Shown here piece after piece: positions 1 to 8,315 of a stretch of 13,312 bases of DNA. A program made the position numbers and the translations under genes. The notes under the pieces are model-generated. The model saw only the letters and a list, made by a program, of their open reading frames with translations, was not told where the DNA came from and made no database searches. Source of the DNA: an uncultured Bacteroides sp. Lineage in GTDB: Bacteria > Bacteroidota > Bacteroidia > Bacteroidales > Bacteroidaceae. How positions within the stretch are numbered: the stretch's first letter is position 1; every line of letters starts with the position of its first letter. The DNA lies in NCBI GenBank assembly GCA_902472795.1, contig CABROZ010000060.1:1-13312 (forward strand), in the 5' to 3' direction.

Positions 1-42
1 ATGGCAATGGCATTTATGTGTTTCTCTGGTTTGAACATCTAA
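1..42 (+). CDS. nqrE: NqrE C-terminal end (Na+-NQR subunit E), partial at 5' side
   Basis: Frame 1 reads AMAFMCFSGLNI followed by TAA at 40-42. This hydrophobic end, with the FMxFSG pattern, matches the C-terminus of NqrE, a membrane subunit of the Na+-translocating NADH:quinone reductase. nqrE lies directly upstream of nqrF in known nqr operons, and nqrF starts 17 bases later here, which supports the call. Only the last 13 codons are inside the window, so nothing can be said about the rest of the protein. Confidence 0.82.
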   Translation: MAMAFMCFSGLNI

Positions 43-59
43 AAGAAAGGAATAAGACA

Positions 60-1328
60 ATGGATATGAATATGATATTAGCAAGCATTGGAGTATTCCT
101 GGTGGTTGTCCTGTTGCTTGTGATCATTCTGTTGGTTGCCAAGAAGTTTCTGGTGCCTTCAGGAAATGTGAAACTTACCATGAATGGCGACAAGGTGCTT
201 GAGGTCGCTTCTGGTGGCACACTGCTGAATACATTGGCAGTCAATGGCGTTTACCTTTCTTCTGCCTGTGGTGGAAAAGGTTCGTGCGGACAGTGTAAAT
301 GTCAGGTCGTTGAAGGCGGCGGTGAAATCTTGCCGTCTGAGATTCCTCACTTCAGCCGCAAACAGCAGAAAGACCACTGGCGTCTGGGCTGTCAGGTAAA
401 GGTGAAGGGTGACATGTCGATCAAGGTGCCCGAAAGCGTATTGGGAGTGAAAGAGTACGAATGTACCGTTATCTCCAACAAGAACGTGGCTACCTTTATC
501 AAGGAGTTCAAGGTTCAGCTTCCTGCCGGTGCCCATATGGACTTCTTGCCGGGTTCGTATGCGCAGATCAAGATTCCTGCATTCAAGATGGATTACGACA
601 AGGACATCGACAAGAGTCTGATTGGTGAAGAGTATTTGCCGTCATGGAAGAAGTTTGGCCTCTTCTCGTTGAAGTGCGTCAACCCCGAGCCGACTGTCCG
701 TGCCTATTCTATGGCCAACTATCCGGCCGAGGGCGATGTGTTCATGTTGACGGTACGTATCGCTACACCTCCGTTCAAGCCCGATCGCAGCGGCTTTATG
801 GATGTCAATCCGGGTATTGCTTCTTCTTACATCTTTACCCTGAAGCCGGGTGACAAAGTAACGATGAGCGGCCCTTACGGAGACTTCCACCCGCACTTCG
901 ATTCGAAGAAGGAAATGATCTGGGTAGGTGGTGGTGCCGGTATGGCTCCGCTGCGTGCACAAATCATGCACATGACCAAGACGTTGAATACGCGTGATCG
1001 CGAAATGCACTACTTCTACGGTGCACGTGCTCTGAACGAAGTGTTCTACTTGAATGATTTCCTCGAACTGGAAAAAGAATTCTCTAACTTCCACTTCCAC
1101 TTGGCACTCGACCGTCCTGATCCGGCAGCCGATGCAGCCGGTGTGAAATACACTCCGGGCTTCGTTCATACGGTGATGTACGAAACGTATCTGAAGAACC
1201 ATGAGGCTCCCGAGGATATCGAATACTACATGTGCGGTCCTGGTCCGATGTCGAAAGCGGTAGTCAGCATGCTCGACAGCTTAGGCGTAGAATCATCCAG
1301 CATCATGTACGATAACTTCGGCGGATAA
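60..1328 (+). CDS. nqrF: Na+-translocating NADH:quinone reductase subunit F
   Basis: NqrF is the electron-entry subunit of the membrane Na+ pump Na+-NQR. It oxidises NADH and passes electrons through FAD and a [2Fe-2S] cluster. The 422-residue product has one N-terminal membrane helix (about residues 5-27). A ferredoxin-like domain follows, with C70, C76, C79 and C111 at the cluster-ligand positions of the family. The flavin motif RAYS is at 214-217, the nucleotide-binding loop GGGAGMAP at 290-297, and CGPGPM at 392-397. The frame stays open upstream to base 18, but ATG 60 is preferred: it follows an A/G-rich ribosome site (gaaagg, 45-50) and gives the usual start just before the membrane helix. 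It is the last gene of the nqr operon, since a strong terminator follows. All key residues are present and length is normal. Confidence 0.97.
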   Translation: MDMNMILASIGVFLVVVLLLVIILLVAKKFLVPSGNVKLTMNGDKVLEVASGGTLLNTLAVNGVYLSSACGGKGSCGQCKCQVVEGGGEILPSEIPHFSRKQQKDHWRLGCQVKVKGDMSIKVPESVLGVKEYECTVISNKNVATFIKEFKVQLPAGAHMDFLPGSYAQIKIPAFKMDYDKDIDKSLIGEEYLPSWKKFGLFSLKCVNPEPTVRAYSMANYPAEGDVFMLTVRIATPPFKPDRSGFMDVNPGIASSYIFTLKPGDKVTMSGPYGDFHPHFDSKKEMIWVGGGAGMAPLRAQIMHMTKTLNTRDREMHYFYGARALNEVFYLNDFLELEKEFSNFHFHLALDRPDPAADAAGVKYTPGFVHTVMYETYLKNHEAPEDIEYYMCGPGPMSKAVVSMLDSLGVESSSIMYDNFGG

Positions 1329-1362
1329 TCTTCTCTGCTGAGAAAAAACAGAATAAATAAGG

Positions 1363-1400
1363 AGCTGCAATCGGATTTTGAACCGGTTGCAGCTTTTTTT
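1363..1400 (+). terminator. Intrinsic terminator after nqrF
   Basis: A 12-base stem (1363-1374 with 1383-1394, one G-T wobble) closes an 8-base loop. It runs into a T tract at 1394-1400, with a second T run at 1402-1406. This is a textbook Rho-independent terminator and separates the nqr operon from the next gene. Confidence 0.92.
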
Positions 1401-1448
1401 GTTTTTATATAGATAAACATTCGTCTTATTTCTTTAGGATTATAAATG

Positions 1449-1479
1449 TTTTCGGTTTGGCGGTAATTTCTTACCTTTG
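1449..1479 (+). promoter_or_regulatory. Bacteroidota-type promoter for the DUF5686 gene
   Basis: TACCTTTG at 1472-1479 fits the -7 consensus TAnnTTTG of the Bacteroidota primary sigma factor. A TTTT at 1449-1452, close to the -33 TTTG element, sits 19 bases upstream, which is the normal spacing. The site lies just past the nqrF terminator. Transcription would begin near 1485, so the leader to the next gene is very short. Confidence 0.7.
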
Positions 1480-1498
1480 CAGTCTGATTATGGAATGT

Positions 1499-4084
1499 AT
1501 GAGACATATATATACTGTTTTATTCTTCTTATTTGTGTTCTTATTCACGTCTTTGGGTGTTTCGGCCCAGATAAAAGGTGTGGTGACAGACTCTTTGACC
1601 AATGAGCCCCTGATGTACATTACTGTCCAATATGAAGGCAAGGGGGTAGGAGCGATTACCAATGCCGAGGGTGAATATCATGTGGAAACACGTAAGGGAT
1701 GGGATGAACTGACGTTTTCGGCCATAGGTTATGTCACCAAGCGGGTGAAGCTGAAACCTGACACGAAGGTGCTTGACGTGCAGTTGGCTCCAGCCGATGT
1801 GATGTTGTCCGAAGTGGTGGTGAAACCTAAAAAGGAAAAGTATTCACGCAAGAACAATCCGGCTGTCGATTTTATGCGGAAGGTTATTGCCCACAAGAAG
1901 GCCCTGAAGTTAGAGGAGAATGACTTCTATCAGTATCACAAGTACGAGAAGATGAAAATGTCCATCAACGACGTTACTCCGGAGAAGATGGAAAAAGGAA
2001 TATATAAGAAGTTCTCTTTCTTCAAGGATCAGGTGGAACTGTCACCGAAAACCAACAAGATGATCCTTCCGCTCTCTATCAAGGAGACATCATCCCGCAC
2101 CATTTACCGCAAGAGTCCCAAGAGCGAGAAAACCATTATCGAAGGAATGAATTCGACGGGTATTGAAGAGTTTTTCAATACCGGCGATATGCTGGGAACC
2201 ATCTTGAACGACGTGTTCTCGGATATCAACATTTACGATGATGATATCCGACTGTTGCAGCGCCGTTTTGTAAGTCCGATAGGCCGGGGGGCCATTACAT
2301 TTTACAAATACTATCTGATGGACACTTTGATGGTGGACAAGCAAGAATGTGTGCATCTTACTTTTGTTCCTCAGAACCCTCAGGATTTTGGCTTTACCGG
2401 ACATCTGTATGTCGTGAAAGATTCTACGTATGCAGTGAAACGCTGTACCATGAACCTGCCGAAACGTACGGGGGTGAACTTCGTCGAGAATATGGATATC
2501 GTGCAGGAGTATGAGCAGTTGCCCGACGGCAACTGGGTGCTGACCGACGATGACATGACGGTGGAACTGGTCTTTGTGAAAGGCATACAGGGATTGGAAG
2601 TGCAGCGGACAACAAAATATACGGATTATAAGTTTGACGCGATAGAGCCCCGGCTGTTCCGCCTGAAAGGAAATGTCATCAAGGAAGCCAATATGCTGGC
2701 CAAAAGTGATGAATACTGGGCAAAGGTGCGCCAGGTGCCGCTGACCAAGAAGGAAAGCAACATGGATATTTTCATGAACCGCATTGAGCAGATACCGGGA
2801 TTCAAATACGTTATATTCGGAGCCAAGGCGTTGATCGAGAATTTTGTGGAAACAGGCAGCAAGGAGCATCCGAGTAAAATAGACATAGGTCCCATCAATA
2901 CCATGATCACCAGTAATTACGTCAACGGCACCCGTTTCCGTCTGAGTGCTATGACTACCGGAAATCTGGACCCGCACTGGAGCTTCAGTGGATATGGAGC
3001 CTATGGTACGAAAGATAAGAAATGGTTCTATTCGGGACAGGCCGCTTATTCGTTCAATAAACGCGAATACGTGTTGTGGGAGTTTCCGAAACATTATCTT
3101 GCCTTTAAATATACGTACGATGTCATGTCGCCGATGGATAAGTATCTGATGACTGACAAGGATAATATGTTCGTAGGGTGGAAGTGGACTACGGTCGATC
3201 AGATGTCCTATATAAGGGATGCTACGCTGACGTATGAACTCGAAACCAATAGCGGCTTCTCTGTCATGGCCATGGCGCGCCATCGTAACGACCAGCCGGC
3301 CGGCGTTTTGCAATACTGGAAAAACAATGGCTCGGTAGCCGGACAGTTGGATGCTTCCAATACCCTCGTTCACGACATGACGACGACGGAAGTGGGAGTA
3401 ACTCTGCGCTATGCTCCGGGCGAGACGTTTGTCAATACCAAGCAACGCCGTGTACCGGTTTCGCTTGATGCTCCGGTGTTTACGTTGTCCCATACTGCCG
3501 GCTTCAAGGGAGTGTTGGGTGGAGAATATAATTTTAACCTGACAGAAGCCAGTCTGCGCAAGCGTTTCTGGTTCGGGTCATGGGGAAAGCTGGACATTAC
3601 GGCGCGTGCCGGTGCTCAGTGGAATACCGTTCCGTTCCCGTTGTTGAACTTGCCGATGGCCAATTTGTCGTACATTACCCAGAATAACGAGTCGTTTAAC
3701 CTTATCAACAATATGGAGTTCCTGAACGACCGTTATGCATCGCTGGCCTTAAGCTATGATATGAACGGAAAACTGTTCAACCGCATTCCGCTCATCAAGC
3801 ATCTGAAGTGGCGCGAGCGTTTCCGCATTCGTGGCCTGTGGGGAACGCTGACCGACAAGAACAATCCGTATAAGAGTCATAATCCCGACCTGTTCCTGTT
3901 CCCCATGCGGAACGGACTGCCTACCAGTTATGTCATGGGCAAGACTCCATATATCGAGGCAAGTGTGGGAATCTATAACATCTTCAAACTGATACATATC
4001 GAATATGTACGCCGTCTGACCTACACCAATATTCCGGGAGTACAGAAAGATGGCATACGCTTTATGATATTGACGATATTCTAA
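1499..4084 (+). CDS. DUF5686 / CarboxypepD-regulatory-like outer-membrane protein
   Basis: The 861-residue product has a signal peptide (positive start MRH, hydrophobic core to about residue 20, cleavage likely VSA|Q after 23). A carboxypeptidase-regulatory-like beta-sandwich (about 25-105) follows, opening with the GVVTDSLTNEPL pattern also found at the N-terminus of many Bacteroidota outer-membrane receptors. The rest matches the DUF5686 family, and the last part looks like beta-barrel strands ending in a terminal Phe, as in outer-membrane barrels. The exact function of the family is not established. ATG 1499 is chosen because it begins the signal peptide cleanly and lies about 14 bases after the predicted transcription start. 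ATG 1490 would add three residues, and a TTG at 1457 would lie upstream of the promoter. rarA follows after 19 bases without a terminator, so the two are probably co-transcribed. Confidence 0.88.
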   Translation: MRHIYTVLFFLFVFLFTSLGVSAQIKGVVTDSLTNEPLMYITVQYEGKGVGAITNAEGEYHVETRKGWDELTFSAIGYVTKRVKLKPDTKVLDVQLAPADVMLSEVVVKPKKEKYSRKNNPAVDFMRKVIAHKKALKLEENDFYQYHKYEKMKMSINDVTPEKMEKGIYKKFSFFKDQVELSPKTNKMILPLSIKETSSRTIYRKSPKSEKTIIEGMNSTGIEEFFNTGDMLGTILNDVFSDINIYDDDIRLLQRRFVSPIGRGAITFYKYYLMDTLMVDKQECVHLTFVPQNPQDFGFTGHLYVVKDSTYAVKRCTMNLPKRTGVNFVENMDIVQEYEQLPDGNWVLTDDDMTVELVFVKGIQGLEVQRTTKYTDYKFDAIEPRLFRLKGNVIKEANMLAKSDEYWAKVRQVPLTKKESNMDIFMNRIEQIPGFKYVIFGAKALIENFVETGSKEHPSKIDIGPINTMITSNYVNGTRFRLSAMTTGNLDPHWSFSGYGAYGTKDKKWFYSGQAAYSFNKREYVLWEFPKHYLAFKYTYDVMSPMDKYLMTDKDNMFVGWKWTTVDQMSYIRDATLTYELETNSGFSVMAMARHRNDQPAGVLQYWKNNGSVAGQLDASNTLVHDMTTTEVGVTLRYAPGETFVNTKQRRVPVSLDAPVFTLSHTAGFKGVLGGEYNFNLTEASLRKRFWFGSWGKLDITARAGAQWNTVPFPLLNLPMANLSYITQNNESFNLINNMEFLNDRYASLALSYDMNGKLFNRIPLIKHLKWRERFRIRGLWGTLTDKNNPYKSHNPDLFLFPMRNGLPTSYVMGKTPYIEASVGIYNIFKLIHIEYVRRLTYTNIPGVQKDGIRFMILTIF

Positions 4085-4090
4085 AAAAAG

Positions 4091-4098
4091 AAAGGAAG
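4091..4098 (+). promoter_or_regulatory. Ribosome binding site fixing the GTG start of rarA
   Basis: The purine-rich sequence aaaggaag ends five bases before GTG 4104. It is one of the clearest Shine-Dalgarno-like sites in the window and supports the non-ATG start of rarA. Confidence 0.6.
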
Positions 4099-4103
4099 TA
4101 CAC

Positions 4104-5378
4104 GTGCAACCATTAGCAGAAAGGCTTAGGCCTAAGACATTGGACGAATACATCGGGCAGAAGCATTTAGTGGGCCCAGGGGCTGTATTGCGCAAGATGA
4201 TTGATGCCGGACGCATTTCTTCCTTTATACTTTGGGGGCCTCCCGGAGTGGGAAAAACCACATTGGCGCAGATCATAGCCAATAAGCTGGAAACGCCCTT
4301 TTATACGTTGAGTGCTGTGACAAGCGGAGTGAAAGACGTGCGCGACGTGATAGACCGTGCCAAAAGTAACCGGTTCTTTTCGCAGGCCAGTCCCATTCTC
4401 TTTATTGATGAAATCCACCGTTTCAGCAAGTCGCAACAGGACTCGTTGCTGGGGGCGGTCGAACAGGGTATCGTTACGCTGATTGGTGCCACGACGGAGA
4501 ATCCTTCTTTCGAAGTGATTCGTCCCTTGCTGTCGCGTTGTCAGCTCTATGTGCTGAAGTCGCTCGAGAAGGATGATCTGCTTGAACTGTTGCACCGGGC
4601 TGTTACCACGGACGTCGTACTGAAGGAGCGCACCATCGAGTTACGTGAGACGACAGCCATGTTGCGCTACAGTGGTGGCGATGCCCGCAAGCTGCTTAAT
4701 ATCCTGGAACTTGTGGTATCCTCCGAATCGGACGACCCGGTGGTCATTACCGACCAATTGGTGACCGACCGCTTGCAGCAGAATCCACTTGCTTACGACA
4801 AGGACGGCGAGATGCATTATGACATTATTTCGGCTTTCATCAAGTCCATCCGAGGGAGCGATCCCGATGCGGCCATCTACTGGTTGGCACGTATGGTCGA
4901 GGGTGGGGAAGATCCGGCTTTCATCGCTCGCCGTTTGGTTATCTCGGCTTCCGAGGACATTGGTCTTGCCAATCCCAATGCTTTGTTGCTTGCCAATGCC
5001 TGTTTCGATACGGTCATGAAGGTCGGATGGCCCGAAGGACGCATTCCTTTGGCAGAAACGACTATTTATTTAGCGACGAGTCCCAAGAGTAATTCGGCCT
5101 ATATGGCCATCAATGATGCCCTGGAGCTTGTGCGTCAGACCGGTAATTTGCCCGTCCCTTTGCACCTGCGCAATGCTCCTACCAAGCTGATGAAGCAATT
5201 GGGATACGGTGACAATTATAAATATGCGCACGATTATCCCGGTCATTTTGTGCGTCAGCAGTTTATGCCCGACGACCTGAAGGAGCACCGCATCTGGCAA
5301 CCGCAGGATAATGCTGCCGAGCAAAAGCACCGCGATCGGATGCAGGCTTTGTGGGGAGAACGGTTTAAGACGAAATAA
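4104..5378 (+). CDS. rarA: Replication-associated recombination protein A (RarA/MgsA), AAA+ ATPase
   Basis: RarA is a cytosolic, clamp-loader-like AAA+ ATPase that acts at stalled or gapped replication forks. The 424-residue product shows the Walker A motif GPPGVGKTT (45-53), the Walker B LFIDEIHRF (99-107), the sensor-1 region GATTENPSFEV (128-138) and an SRC box (144-146), in the order expected for RarA. The C-terminal half, with the NPLAYDKDGEMHYDIISAFI-type segment and the EDIGLANP stretch, is the conserved RarA oligomerisation region. Length is normal for the family. Translation starts at GTG in a context that gives MQPLAERLRPKTLDEYIGQ, the typical RarA N-terminus. It sits 19 bases after the outer-membrane protein gene and 42 bases before the dehydrogenase. 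No functional link with these neighbours is evident. Confidence 0.95.
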   Translation: MQPLAERLRPKTLDEYIGQKHLVGPGAVLRKMIDAGRISSFILWGPPGVGKTTLAQIIANKLETPFYTLSAVTSGVKDVRDVIDRAKSNRFFSQASPILFIDEIHRFSKSQQDSLLGAVEQGIVTLIGATTENPSFEVIRPLLSRCQLYVLKSLEKDDLLELLHRAVTTDVVLKERTIELRETTAMLRYSGGDARKLLNILELVVSSESDDPVVITDQLVTDRLQQNPLAYDKDGEMHYDIISAFIKSIRGSDPDAAIYWLARMVEGGEDPAFIARRLVISASEDIGLANPNALLLANACFDTVMKVGWPEGRIPLAETTIYLATSPKSNSAYMAINDALELVRQTGNLPVPLHLRNAPTKLMKQLGYGDNYKYAHDYPGHFVRQQFMPDDLKEHRIWQPQDNAAEQKHRDRMQALWGERFKTK

Positions 5379-5420
5379 CTGAATGGTTTTATTTTTATAA
5401 CAGATAAAATAGTAGAATCT

Positions 5421-6377
5421 ATGAAGATTGTAGCATTAGACGGCTATGCCGCCAATCCCGGAGACCTTTCCTGGGACGAACTGAAGTCGTTGGGCGAGTG
5501 TGTCATTTACGACCGCACTGCTCCTGAAGAAGTACTTGAACGTGCCGCCGGTGCCGAGGTTTTGCTGACCAATAAGGTTGTCATCACAGGTGAAGCCATG
5601 GCTGCGCTGCCTCAGCTGAAATACATCGGCGTCATGGCTACCGGATATAACATTGTCGATATCGACGCTGCCCGCGAACGGGGCATTATCGTCACCAACA
5701 TACCTTCCTATAGCACCGATTCTGTGGCTCAGATGGTTTTTGCTCACATCCTTAACATTGCCCAGCAGGTACAGCACCATTCTGAAGCTGTACATCAGGG
5801 CCGTTGGACGTCTTGCAAGGACTTTTGTTTCTGGGATACACCGCTCATCGAGCTGCGTGGCAAGAAGATTGGTATCGTAGGCCTCGGACATACGGGTTAT
5901 ACTACGGCGCGCATCGCCATCGGATTCGGTATGGAGGTATATGCCTATACGTCGAAGTCGTCGTTCCAGCTTCCTCCCGAAATTAAAAAAATGGAATTGG
6001 ATCAGCTGTTCAGCGAATGCGATATCATCAGCCTTCACTGCATCCTGACCGAAAAGACCCGCGAACTGGTCAATGCAGCGCGTCTGAAACTGATGAAACC
6101 TTCGGCCATTCTGATTAATACCGGTCGCGGACAGCTGGTCGATGAACAGGCACTTGCCGACGCCCTTAACAGCGGCCGGATATATGCCGCCGGTGTGGAT
6201 GTCCTTTCGCAGGAGCCTCCCCGTGCCGACAATCCGTTGCTGACGGCTCGCAATTGCTACATCACGCCGCACATTGCCTGGGCCAGTGGCGCCGCCCGTG
6301 AACGGCTGATGCAAATCCTTCTGGACAATCTGAGGGGATATATCGAAGGTAAAGTCATCAATAACGTAGCCAAATAA
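5421..6377 (+). CDS. D-2-hydroxyacid dehydrogenase (glycerate/hydroxypyruvate-type)
   Basis: This is a 318-residue NAD(P)-dependent D-2-hydroxyacid dehydrogenase that would interconvert a 2-oxoacid and the D-hydroxyacid in the cytosol. The Rossmann loop GLGHTG is at 154-159. The catalytic residues of the family are in place: R236 (in NTGRGQ), E265 (in SQEPP) and H284 (in TPHIAW). The protein is the short form without a C-terminal ACT domain, so it is not a long SerA. The pattern resembles glycerate dehydrogenase/hydroxypyruvate reductase, but substrate cannot be decided from sequence. It starts at ATG with a weak A-rich upstream site. The YigZ-like gene begins 10 bases after its stop, suggesting co-translation. 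Confidence 0.92.
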   Translation: MKIVALDGYAANPGDLSWDELKSLGECVIYDRTAPEEVLERAAGAEVLLTNKVVITGEAMAALPQLKYIGVMATGYNIVDIDAARERGIIVTNIPSYSTDSVAQMVFAHILNIAQQVQHHSEAVHQGRWTSCKDFCFWDTPLIELRGKKIGIVGLGHTGYTTARIAIGFGMEVYAYTSKSSFQLPPEIKKMELDQLFSECDIISLHCILTEKTRELVNAARLKLMKPSAILINTGRGQLVDEQALADALNSGRIYAAGVDVLSQEPPRADNPLLTARNCYITPHIAWASGAARERLMQILLDNLRGYIEGKVINNVAK

Positions 6378-6387
6378 GTTACGGCCG

Positions 6388-6987
6388 ATGAGCGAAGATA
6401 CCTATAGAACCATTGTCGCACCTTCTGAAGGCATCTATACCGAGAAGCGCAGCAAGTTCATCGCCATGGCTTTCCCGGTGCGGACCGTCGAGGAAGTCAA
6501 GGAGCATCTCGAGGCCTGCCAGAAGAAGTATTACGATGCCCGCCATGTGTGCTATGCCTACATGTTGGGGCACGAACGTAAGGATTTTCGTGCCAATGAT
6601 AATGGTGAGCCTTCGGGTACGGCAGGGAAGCCCATACTTGGCCAGATCAATTCGAACGAACTGACTGATATTCTCATTGTGGTAGTCCGCTATTTCGGGG
6701 GCATCAAGTTGGGGACAAGCGGATTGATACAGGCTTATAAGGCAGCGGCAGCCGAGGCCATTGCTGCGGCCCGGTTTGTCGAGAAGACAGTGGACGATAC
6801 GGTATCTTTCCTTTTTGAATATCCTTTTATGAACGATGTGATGCGGGTCGTCAAGGAAATGAATCCCGAGATCGTGCAGCAGGGTTATGATACCGACTGT
6901 AGCATGACGCTCCGCATCCGTCGCTCGATGATGCCTGCACTGAAGGCACGGCTTGAAAAAGTGGAAACCCTCCGCTATCCGGAGTGA
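6388..6987 (+). CDS. YigZ/IMPACT (UPF0029) family protein
   Basis: The 199-residue product matches the bacterial YigZ family, relatives of eukaryotic IMPACT/YIH1. The family motif DNGEPSGTAGKP is at 71-82 and the UPF0029 signature VVRYFGGIKLGTSGL at 99-113. The C-terminal part (about 135-199) corresponds to the small ferredoxin-like DUF1949 domain. Length is close to that of E. coli YigZ. The molecular role is not settled; a link with translation or nucleic-acid binding has been proposed from structure and from the eukaryotic homologue. It is 10 bases downstream of the dehydrogenase gene and is probably the last gene of the upstream group. No clear terminator follows it, and a 25-base repeat begins 15 bases after its stop. 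Confidence 0.92.
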   Translation: MSEDTYRTIVAPSEGIYTEKRSKFIAMAFPVRTVEEVKEHLEACQKKYYDARHVCYAYMLGHERKDFRANDNGEPSGTAGKPILGQINSNELTDILIVVVRYFGGIKLGTSGLIQAYKAAAAEAIAAARFVEKTVDDTVSFLFEYPFMNDVMRVVKEMNPEIVQQGYDTDCSMTLRIRRSMMPALKARLEKVETLRYPE

Positions 6988-7002
6988 GTTAGATGTCTGA
7001 AC

Positions 7003-7027
7003 AGTTGAGCACTTGCGAAACTTAAAT
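7003..7027 (+). repeat. Direct repeat, left copy (flanks the HpaII-like gene)
   Basis: AGTTGAG, three variable bases, then TTGCGAAACTTAAAT. The same sequence is found at 8462-8486 with differences only in the three variable bases (22/25 identical). The left copy stands alone, 15 bases after the yigZ stop. The right copy lies nine bases before the nitroreductase start. The two copies bracket the HpaII-family gene. Confidence 0.85.
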
Positions 7028-7129
7028 ATATGTATTAAGATTTTGTTGAATATCAATTCGGGGTAAAGAGACAGCGGAATGATTGATTTTCTTGAAACCC
7101 GGATTGTTTTTTATTAATGTATAAGTGAT

Positions 7130-8248
7130 ATGTCATTCAACGCAACCAAACGAGAGCTGGGCGAGATATATACATTCTTTCGCCTCTTGTCCGACGGAGC
7201 AGTCGCCGTGGGGACACCGCAGGCTGCAGCCGAAGAGGGCGGACGCCGACCTGTTGCCATGATACAACGCGAGGAGCACGATGGCACGCGTCGGTACTAT
7301 GTAGGCAAGGACATCCGGGTCGTATCCGGAAGTGTAGAAAAGAACGGAGAGTTTGTTCCCCGTTCGGACAGTGAACGCCATTTCCCGCGTGAAGATTTCG
7401 ACGTTGCTGCCGGACGTGTGTTTGAACTGTTGAAATCGCCGGGCGAGGAAGTTGAGGTAGATGACAGTCTGGAAGCTTTCTTAGATGCTGTCAATATCTA
7501 CGACCTCGAAGCCCGAACGGACGACCGTACCGACTTCTCTGTCGCATTCTGGAACGCAGATGCGCCTCTTACGGGATTTTCGGTTCGCTGCCGACTCAGC
7601 CCCATGAATCCGTTGCTCGACGGCGGACGTACCGCCAATCTGAAGTTTGAGCAGACCGGAATAAAGTTTGCAGTTCCTACCGTCAACAAGATCAATGCTT
7701 TGCCCGAGGCACCCAACGAAGTTGCCGACCGCATGCTGATGATAGAGCGTCTGGGCGGTGTGCTGAAGTATGCCGATGTTGCCGATCGGGTGTTCCGTTG
7801 CAATCTGCTGATGATCGACCTGCACTTTCCGCGTATGCTTGCCGAGATGGTTCGGCTGATGCACCTTGAAGGTCTGACCCGTGTCAACGAACTGACGGAG
7901 CGCATTCGGGAAGTCAATCCGTTGAAGATAAAGGATGAACTGATTCAGAAGCATCATTTCTACGAGTACAAGATGAAGCAGTTCCTGATGGCGTTGGCTT
8001 TGGGGATGCGTCCTGCCAAAATCTATAACGGGACCGATTCGGCTGTCGAAGGGATGATGCTGGTCGATGGCAGGGGAGAGGTGCTTTGCTATCACCGTTC
8101 CCGTTATCAGGTCTTTGCCGATTTCCTCTATCAGAACACCCGTTTCGAGAAAGGATCGCTCGATAAGGACAAATATGGGTTCCTTGAACGCGAGAATGGC
8201 AGTTACTACTTTAAGCTGAATGTCAAAATCGGGTTGGTGAAACGATGA
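7130..8248 (+). CDS. HpaII restriction-endonuclease family protein, orphan and possibly catalytically impaired
   Basis: The 372-residue product resembles the HpaII (CCGG-cutting) type II restriction-endonuclease family. It has the N-terminal GEIYTFFRLLSDG region (11-23), a central strand-turn-strand with D135 and FSVR (150-153), a following N-x-LLDGGRTANL segment (about 160-171), and a C-terminal half (NLLMIDLHFPRM, KHHFYEYKMKQFLMALALGMRP). The central block fits the PD-(D/E)XK fold, where D135 and residue 153 would be the acidic metal ligand and the catalytic Lys. Here 153 is Arg (S-V-R), while family members I remember have Lys. No methyltransferase gene is in the window. Codon use resembles the housekeeping neighbours, unlike many AT-rich restriction genes, which suggests long residence. 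The family call rests on remembered patterns, and loss of activity is inference. ATG 7130 has no strong ribosome site. Confidence 0.8.
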   Translation: MSFNATKRELGEIYTFFRLLSDGAVAVGTPQAAAEEGGRRPVAMIQREEHDGTRRYYVGKDIRVVSGSVEKNGEFVPRSDSERHFPREDFDVAAGRVFELLKSPGEEVEVDDSLEAFLDAVNIYDLEARTDDRTDFSVAFWNADAPLTGFSVRCRLSPMNPLLDGGRTANLKFEQTGIKFAVPTVNKINALPEAPNEVADRMLMIERLGGVLKYADVADRVFRCNLLMIDLHFPRMLAEMVRLMHLEGLTRVNELTERIREVNPLKIKDELIQKHHFYEYKMKQFLMALALGMRPAKIYNGTDSAVEGMMLVDGRGEVLCYHRSRYQVFADFLYQNTRFEKGSLDKDKYGFLERENGSYYFKLNVKIGLVKR

Positions 8249-8263
8249 AGCACGAGATAAGTT

Positions 8264-8287
8264 GAATGCCTCTTTTTCGGGGCATTC
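8264..8287 (+). terminator. Hairpin after the HpaII-like gene, possible weak terminator
   Basis: GAATGCC (8264-8270) pairs with GGCATTC (8281-8287). Two more pairs (one a wobble) can form inside, leaving a T-rich loop. The hairpin begins 15 bases after the stop codon, where a terminator is expected, but it is followed by gtaaaaaatt with no T tract. It may be a weak or processed 3' end. Confidence 0.4.
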
Positions 8288-8315
8288 GTAAAAAATTATA
8301 GAACTAAACGGACTC

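Noticed and set aside
18..59. Extension of nqrF upstream to base 18
   Set aside because: It would overlap the nqrE end and lacks a ribosome site, while ATG 60 has one and gives the family-typical N-terminus and cysteine numbering.
2090..3493. 467-codon open frame on the minus strand opposite the DUF5686 gene
   Set aside because: Shadow frame: no recognisable motif, biased composition, and complete overlap with a well-supported gene.
7130..8248. A complete, active type II restriction-modification system
   Set aside because: No methyltransferase gene lies on either side, the presumed catalytic Lys is Arg, and CCGG sites are abundant in the window.
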